Shown one piece after another: positions 5,889 to 9,822 of a stretch of DNA of 9,822 nucleotides. Positions within the stretch are counted from its first letter, which is position 1. The number at the start of each line of letters is the position of its first letter. The stretch is taken from contig CAYJPA010000127.1 in the NCBI GenBank assembly GCA_964371945.1, positions 1 through 9,822 of the forward strand. The letters run 5' to 3'. The notes beneath the pieces were generated by a model. That model was not told the origin of the DNA. It worked only from the letters and a program-made list of their open reading frames with translations, and did not search any database. Source of the stretch: CAYJPA01 sp964371945 (GTDB lineage: Bacteria; Chloroflexota; Chloroflexia; Thermomicrobiales; UBA6265). The position numbers and the translations under genes are program-made.

Positions 5889-7451
5889 CTATGAGCGGAC
5901 CGTCGCGATGATCGAATCGTCCGCTCGGGTCGACCAGGCTGGAGCGTCACCGGCGACACCGTAGAATGCGGTCAGACTCCAGAGATAGATGGCCGCGGGC
6001 TCGTCATGCAGAACCTGTCCCAGTTGCTTGTAGATGCCGGCCCGCGTGGCAGGATCGGTTTCCACCGCGCCGGTATCGATCAACGCCTGCACGCTTGGAT
6101 TGTCGTGACGTGACAGGAATCCGGCACTAGAGACGAGGAGACTTAGCAAGGTGTACGGGTCGAACATCGGTCGCCAGCTCACATATCGCAATGGCGCCGC
6201 TTCCGGGTCTTTCCACTGCTGGTTGAAAGTAGCCACTTCGATCCGCTCGGCCTTGGTTCTGATGCCAACCTCGGTGAGCTGCCCGGCGATCGCCTCAACG
6301 AGGTCAGAACGCTCCAGTGAGGCATAGGAGAGGCGTGTTTCGAACCCGTCGGGGTATCCTGCCTCAGTCAGCAATGCCTTCGCCTGCTCTGGATCATAAA
6401 CGTACGGCGCCAGCGCGGGATCGAATCCCAAACTGGTTTCGACAAAGAGCCCGGCGAGTTGCGTACCGCGACCGCCGAACAATGTTTCGATGATCGCTTG
6501 AACATCGACCGCCAGATTGAGCGCCTTCCGCACGCGAACGTCCGAAAATGGCTCAATGTCCGTTGGAATCCGGATGAACGTGGTGCCGGAGAGCGGCGTG
6601 ACCGCGACCGTCGCGCCTTCGCTTTCGACTGCTTCCACCTGATCGACCGGTACACCACGCACGATCTGCGCGGTTCCAGCTAGCAGGTCGGCCACCCGGG
6701 TGGATGGTTCGCTGACGAACCGGTAAACGACGCGTCTGGCGATCGGCCGGCCCTTGAGGCTGTCAGCAGGGTAATCCGAGTTCACCTCGAGCACGATCTG
6801 TTCGCCGGCCGTCCACTCCACGAATTTGTATGGTCCGGTGCCGACTGGCTGCCGGGTGAAATCGTTTCCGGCGGCATAAACCGGTGGGAGACACGCGAGC
6901 CACGGCGCGATCTGCGCCGGCAACCACGGCGAAGGCGTCGAGAGCACGAGTTGCACCGTGAGCGGATCGATCTGTTTGACCTCCGCGATCGTGGCGAAAT
7001 TGCCGGCGATCGAGGACGCGGTCTCCTCTGCCACGATATGGCTGATCGAGTAAACAACAGACGAGGCGTCAAATGCTTCCCCGTTGTGAAACGTGATGCC
7101 CGGCCTGAGTTTGATTTCAATCGTCGTGGGGTCGATTTGGTTCATCGATTCGGCGAGCAGAAGCTCCAACTCTCCGGTCGGACCAAATTGCACCAGTGAG
7201 TCGTATACCGAGTGGACGACTGACCAGCCGTCGACCTCGTAGGTCGTAGCCGGATCGAGCGACGCGGGTTCAGACGAGAGGTCGATCACGAGCTCGTCAA
7301 GAATCTCGGGCGTTTGACCGGCGGGAGCGAACAATGCGCTGGCTCCAATGCGATGAGGGCGATCGAGAGCGGTCGCGGCGAGCCACGCTCCGGTAGCGCC
7401 GAACAACTGGCGGCGCGTCATGGAATGTGCCGGTGTCGGCTTAGTAGACAT
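5889..7451 (-). CDS. SBP_bac_5-family substrate-binding protein, Tat-type signal
   Basis: A 520-residue extracellular solute-binding protein of family 5 (DppA/OppA/NikA type), the receptor of an ABC importer. The N-terminus has a twin-arginine motif TRRQLF (residues 12-17) and a hydrophobic segment to about residue 41, suggesting export in folded form; no lipobox cysteine is seen. Family landmarks are EPASLDPATTYEVDGWSVV (61-79), IEIKLRPGITFHNGEAFDA, QPVGTGPYKFVEW and VRVRKALNLAVD. The ATG at 7451 is chosen because GGGAG (minus strand, about 7459-7463) is well spaced and the signal peptide follows; longer in-frame extensions run into the permease gene. It lies 38 nt after the DppC-type gene. 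Family members bind peptides, nickel, haem, sugars and other ligands, so the ligand cannot be read from the fold. The riboswitch suggests a flavin-related ligand. Confidence 0.93.
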   Translation of the reverse strand: MSTKPTPAHSMTRRQLFGATGAWLAATALDRPHRIGASALFAPAGQTPEILDELVIDLSSEPASLDPATTYEVDGWSVVHSVYDSLVQFGPTGELELLLAESMNQIDPTTIEIKLRPGITFHNGEAFDASSVVYSISHIVAEETASSIAGNFATIAEVKQIDPLTVQLVLSTPSPWLPAQIAPWLACLPPVYAAGNDFTRQPVGTGPYKFVEWTAGEQIVLEVNSDYPADSLKGRPIARRVVYRFVSEPSTRVADLLAGTAQIVRGVPVDQVEAVESEGATVAVTPLSGTTFIRIPTDIEPFSDVRVRKALNLAVDVQAIIETLFGGRGTQLAGLFVETSLGFDPALAPYVYDPEQAKALLTEAGYPDGFETRLSYASLERSDLVEAIAGQLTEVGIRTKAERIEVATFNQQWKDPEAAPLRYVSWRPMFDPYTLLSLLVSSAGFLSRHDNPSVQALIDTGAVETDPATRAGIYKQLGQVLHDEPAAIYLWSLTAFYGVAGDAPAWSTRADDSIIATVRS

Positions 7452-7489
7452 AATACTCTCCCTACTTATCTTGCGACTGATGTGCCGCG

Positions 7490-8410
7490 TTATCGCAACC
7501 GTCCCCGTGCGGGGGCAAGCCGTACCTGTAACGAGTCGCCGAAAAGATTGAGACCGAGAATCGTTACGGCGATCGCGATTCCGGGGATGGTTGAAACCCA
7601 CCACGCGCTGAGCAGGCTCTCGCGACCGTCCGCCACCATTCCGCCCCAGGTGATCGTTCCAGAAGAAACGCCGAGCCCGAGATAGCTCAGCGCCGCTTCG
7701 TAGAGGATCATGCCGGCGATCTGCTGACTGGCGATCACGATGATCGGGCCGGCCACGTTCGGCATGATGTGTCGACCCATCACGCGCCAGCGGCTGGCCC
7801 CGGCCGCACGCGCGGCCTCGACGTATATGGCGTGGCGAAGTGATGCCGCTTGCAATCGGACCACTCGCGTGTACCCAACCCAACCCGTGATCGCGAGTAC
7901 CGCGATCACATTCCGCGTGCTGTTGCCGAGCACCGCGACCACGCCGATCGCGATGATCACGAATGGCAACGCGAGCTGTACATCGGCAAGAAAGGTGACC
8001 AATCGATCGACTCGACCGCCGAGATAACCCGCGGCCAGTCCGAGCGCGATACCCACCGCGCCGGCGATCAATGTCGCAATGAGACCGATCGCGATCGAAA
8101 CCCGCGCACCAGTCACAATCCGGGCAAGCAGATCGCGCCCGAGCTGATCGGTGCCGAGGAGATGTGACGAGTCGCCGCCGAAGAGCCAGGGGGCGGCAAG
8201 CCGATCGCGGAGCGCCTGCTTGGCGGGATCCCCCTCGACCACCAGCGGGCCGAGCAACGTGGTGAACACTAGAGCAACGAGGATTGCCGACCCAACGACT
8301 GCGCCCGGCGTGATCTGCCGTCGCTGACGCGTTCGTGATGGAATCAGTGGTTCGCTCGAGGAATCTCGACGCGTCATGCCGCGAAGTTGTCCAGCCAAGG
8401 GAGGATTCAT
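7490..8410 (-). CDS. ABC transporter permease, DppC/OppC type
   Basis: A 306-residue inner-membrane permease. A cytoplasmic N-terminal tail of about 35 residues leads into the first membrane segment (AVVGSAILVALVFTTLLG), then the OppC-type linker with LLGTDQLGRDLLARIVTGAR, then five more hydrophobic segments. The EAA loop that docks the ATPase is EAARAAGASRWRVMGRHIMP. The ATG shares one base with the stop of the DppB-type gene (TGATG, 8408-8412), and GGGAGG stands 7 nt upstream, inside that gene. It should pair with the DppB-type protein to form the transmembrane channel. No ATPase gene follows, as is also true of the rest of the operon. Confidence 0.95.
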   Translation of the reverse strand: MNPPLAGQLRGMTRRDSSSEPLIPSRTRQRRQITPGAVVGSAILVALVFTTLLGPLVVEGDPAKQALRDRLAAPWLFGGDSSHLLGTDQLGRDLLARIVTGARVSIAIGLIATLIAGAVGIALGLAAGYLGGRVDRLVTFLADVQLALPFVIIAIGVVAVLGNSTRNVIAVLAITGWVGYTRVVRLQAASLRHAIYVEAARAAGASRWRVMGRHIMPNVAGPIIVIASQQIAGMILYEAALSYLGLGVSSGTITWGGMVADGRESLLSAWWVSTIPGIAIAVTILGLNLFGDSLQVRLAPARGRLR

Positions 8411-9342
8411 CAGAACGCCTCCCGCGGCGTTAGGCGTATACGAGGATCGATGAACCTGGCAGCAAGGTCGACCAGGAGGTTCACGACGACGATCATTGCC
8501 GCGACGACCAAAGCCGTTGCTTGCACGACCGGCAAATCGCGATCCGAAACCGCGTTCAGCGCCAATTGACCGATGCCGGGATAGGCGAAAACGCCTTCGA
8601 CGATGACCGCTCCTCCAATCAGGAACCCGACCTGCAAGCCGACATAGGCGAGCGTGGGCAGAGCCGCGTTGCGCAGCGCGTGACCGAGCAAGACAGCTCG
8701 CCGGTTGAGACCTTTGCCGTGAGCGGTTCGAATAAAGTCGGCGCCTAGCGTTTCGACGAGCGAGGCACGAAGGAGACGGGCGACGATCGCGGTGGGGTAG
8801 GCCGCCAGCGCGATCGACGGCAGCACGAGCGACTGCCAGCCGTTGCCGCCCGAAGAAGGCAGCCACTTCAGCCGCACGGCGAACATGAGAATCAAAATCG
8901 TACCGAGGAAGAAGCCCGGCATCACCTGGCCGAAGAGTGCAACGCTGGATGTGACGAGGTCTCTGATGCCGCCGGGTTTGTCACCAGCTGCGATTCCGAG
9001 CGGGATACCGATCGCCAGCGCGAGCAGGATCGAGGTCGCGGCGAGCTCGAGCGTCGCGGGCAGTCGTTCCAGCACGGCATCCATCGCCGGCCGCCTCGCT
9101 CGCCAGGATTCTCCGAAGTCGCCTTTGGCGGCATGTGAGAGGTAGGTGGCGTATTGGACCGGTAACGGACGGTCGAGTCCGAACCGTTGGCGGATGAGCC
9201 GTTGTTGCTCAGGCGATGCGCCGGGAGCCGTGAATCCCGCGGTTGGATCTCCGGCAAGGTGAATCAATGCAAAAACCGCGGTCACGACGACCAGCAGCAC
9301 ACCGAGGCTGTACAGGATTCGGTTGAGTAAGAAGCCGATCAC
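8410..9342 (-). CDS. ABC transporter permease, DppB/OppB type
   Basis: A 310-residue permease. From the chosen GTG at 9342 it begins IGFLLNRILYSLGVLLVVV, the usual positively charged opening and first membrane segment of DppB proteins. Later come FGLDRPLPVQYATYL, the EAA-like loop DFIRTAHGKGLNRRAVLLGH, ALRNAALPTLAYVGLQ and the C-terminal VEGVFAYPGIGQLALNAV. The frame stays open upstream to an alternative start at 9438, but that adds an atypical arginine-rich stretch beginning 3 nt after the terminator T-run. The GTG has AGGGG 8 nt upstream. It is the first gene of the operon, about 100 nt past the riboswitch terminator, so its expression should depend on that switch. Confidence 0.93.
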   Translation of the reverse strand: MIGFLLNRILYSLGVLLVVVTAVFALIHLAGDPTAGFTAPGASPEQQRLIRQRFGLDRPLPVQYATYLSHAAKGDFGESWRARRPAMDAVLERLPATLELAATSILLALAIGIPLGIAAGDKPGGIRDLVTSSVALFGQVMPGFFLGTILILMFAVRLKWLPSSGGNGWQSLVLPSIALAAYPTAIVARLLRASLVETLGADFIRTAHGKGLNRRAVLLGHALRNAALPTLAYVGLQVGFLIGGAVIVEGVFAYPGIGQLALNAVSDRDLPVVQATALVVAAMIVVVNLLVDLAARFIDPRIRLTPREAF

Positions 9343-9440
9343 GACGCGATCCCCTAACGGACTACTCGGCGTACGATAACGCCGGGAATAGCCGCGGGGC
9401 ACGCTGACCCGCGCGATTGACTTCCAACCGCCGGGCAAAC
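9343..9440 (-). other. Leader between riboswitch terminator and first permease gene
   Basis: About 100 nt without a confident gene. It holds a hairpin at 9367-9384 (CGGCGT/ACGCCG, 6-bp stem, 6-nt loop) and the AGGGG ribosome binding site (9351-9355). Just past the terminator, GCCCGG (minus strand, 9431-9436) can pair with the 3' arm of the terminator stem across the T-run; being transcribed later, it cannot act as a classic antiterminator. Confidence 0.5.
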
Positions 9441-9468
9441 AAAAAGCCCGGGCTGAAAGCCGTCGGGC
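9441..9468 (-). terminator. Intrinsic terminator, expression platform of the FMN riboswitch
   Basis: On the minus strand, GCCCG pairs with CGGGC, and inside it GGCT pairs with AGCC around a TTC loop, with a two-base AC bulge; TTTTT follows at once. It lies about 60 nt after the aptamer and about 100 nt before the first gene, where an FMN-induced terminator should be. A candidate antiterminator pairs the P1 3' strand region GGCGCGTG (9525-9532) with CACGCCC (9465-9471), the base of the terminator; this pairing has a bulge and is tentative. Confidence 0.88.
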
Positions 9469-9502
9469 GTGGTCAGAGTGTTAGGGATAGCGCAAACGCA
9501 AA

Positions 9503-9524
9503 ACACAGCGAACGGTCGCCGTGT
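9503..9524 (-). other. Hairpin between aptamer and terminator
   Basis: On the minus strand ACACGGCGA pairs with TCGCTGTGT (9-bp stem with one G-U pair) across a CCGT loop, followed by the T-rich TTTGCGTTTGCG. It could hold the expression platform in shape, cause pausing, or act as a weak extra terminator. Confidence 0.5.
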
Positions 9525-9529
9525 CACGC

Positions 9530-9667
9530 GCCTTCTCCCATCCGGACTTTACCGTCGGCCCCGGAATTTCACCGGATCGTGCTCGTGGACTCGCCACTTG
9601 CTCGCGGGCTTTACCGCCGGTCAGGACTTGGCCGTCATAGCTCGCGGCCTCACCAAACCCCGAAGGC
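9530..9667 (-). promoter_or_regulatory. FMN riboswitch (RFN element) aptamer
   Basis: The minus strand carries the conserved blocks of the FMN aptamer in order: CTTCGGGG, GGTGA, ACCGGCGGTAAAGCCCGCGA, the P6 loop CCGGTGAAATTCCGG, GCCGACGGTAAAGTCCGGAT and GGGAGAAGG. P1 closes perfectly with GCCTTC (9662-9667) and GAAGGC (9530-9535). The canonical GGTGAAATTCC loop of P2 is interrupted by a 20-nt GC-rich insert (9630-9649) that forms its own hairpin. FMN binding normally switches off riboflavin synthesis or transport genes. Here the switch sits between a strong promoter and an intrinsic terminator, ahead of an ABC-importer operon on the same strand. No riboflavin biosynthesis gene is in the window. 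Confidence 0.96.
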
Positions 9668-9679
9668 TGTGCTTCCAAA

Positions 9680-9709
9680 AGTATAGTGGCATTATCCGGC
9701 AACCGTCAA
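9680..9709 (-). promoter_or_regulatory. Promoter of the FMN-riboswitch operon
   Basis: On the minus strand TTGACG (9704-9709) and TATACT (9680-9685) each match the sigma-70 consensus at 5 of 6 positions, with an 18-bp spacer. The predicted start is an A at 9673 or 9674, just 6-7 nt before the first base of aptamer stem P1, an ideal arrangement for a riboswitch leader. Confidence 0.85.
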
Positions 9710-9757
9710 TAGGGATTCCGCCGATATCGAGCGTCAATTCAACGAACGACGTCGCCT

Positions 9758-9822
9758 CGTAGCCGCGCAATTATGAAACGTGCATTCTTATTCGGTGTAT
9801 CAGGGAGCGCGTCTCGCCGTAC
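9758..9822 (+). repeat. Direct repeat copy 2, cut by the window end
   Basis: The last 53 bases (9770-9822) equal 57-109. The preceding CGTAGCCGCGCA resembles the inverted-repeat tip of copy 1 with small differences; its GCGCAAT agrees better with the reverse complement of the right tip of copy 1. This is probably the left end of a second copy of the MITE-like element, in the same orientation, upstream of the riboswitch promoter. Confidence 0.85.

Noticed and set aside
7452..7883. Upstream extension of the binding-protein frame
   Set aside because: It lies within the DppC-type permease gene and would bury the Tat signal; the ATG at 7451 has a good ribosome binding site.
9481..9702. 73-codon minus-strand frame and overlapping plus-strand frames at the right end
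   Set aside because: The region is a structured FMN riboswitch leader; the frames are chance readings of conserved RNA.
1..9822. Circular molecule inferred from matching ends
   Set aside because: The end of the window matches bases 57-109, not base 1 onward, and there are mismatches just before the identical part, so it is a dispersed repeat rather than a simple terminal overlap.
1..9822. CRISPR array, tRNA, rRNA or prophage genes
   Set aside because: No regularly spaced repeats, no recognisable structural RNA other than the FMN riboswitch, and no phage or recombinase motifs were seen.

Overview
This is a GC-rich bacterial contig with no rRNA or tRNA to fix its taxonomy. Three things point to a lineage that makes coenzyme F420, such as Chloroflexota (Thermomicrobia-like) or Actinobacteriota: a Ddn-type F420H2-dependent reductase, a PPOX-class F420-type domain fused to an FbiB-like nitroreductase, and a leaderless promoter. 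Chloroflexota is my leaning, by inference only.

Left end (1-300): a non-coding element of about 226 bp with 14-bp imperfect terminal inverted repeats (45-270). Its first ~60 bp recur at the right edge of the window (9758-9822), so it looks like a dispersed MITE-like repeat.

Left module (297-2003): a minus-strand HxlR-family regulator with a conserved N-terminal cysteine is divergent from a yceI-like gene and a ddn-like gene. The shared intergenic region holds two overlapping promoters that face away from each other. They are framed by a 52-bp hyphenated palindrome with 13-nt arms, which I read as the regulator's operator. The module ends in a clear intrinsic terminator (1979-2003). It reads as a redox or quinone stress unit.

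Middle (2087-3610): a stand-alone GMC flavoprotein oxidoreductase. It has the GGCSSHN motif of choline oxidase, including a candidate FAD-linking histidine.

Right module (3668-9709, all minus strand): a promoter (9680-9709), an FMN riboswitch aptamer (9530-9667) and an intrinsic terminator (9441-9468) precede a tightly packed operon. Its genes are a DppB-type permease, a DppC-type permease, a Tat-type SBP_bac_5 binding protein, the PPOX/FbiB-like fusion, a PIG-L deacetylase and a small unknown protein. Signals include a TGATG overlap, a 2-nt gap and start/stop coupling. No ATPase gene is present.

The main point of interest is that a peptide/nickel-type ABC importer and F420/FMN-linked enzymes sit behind an FMN riboswitch. 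This suggests an undescribed uptake and processing route for a flavin, a deazaflavin or a precursor. Substrate and function are inference; the riboswitch, promoter, terminator and gene order can be read directly.
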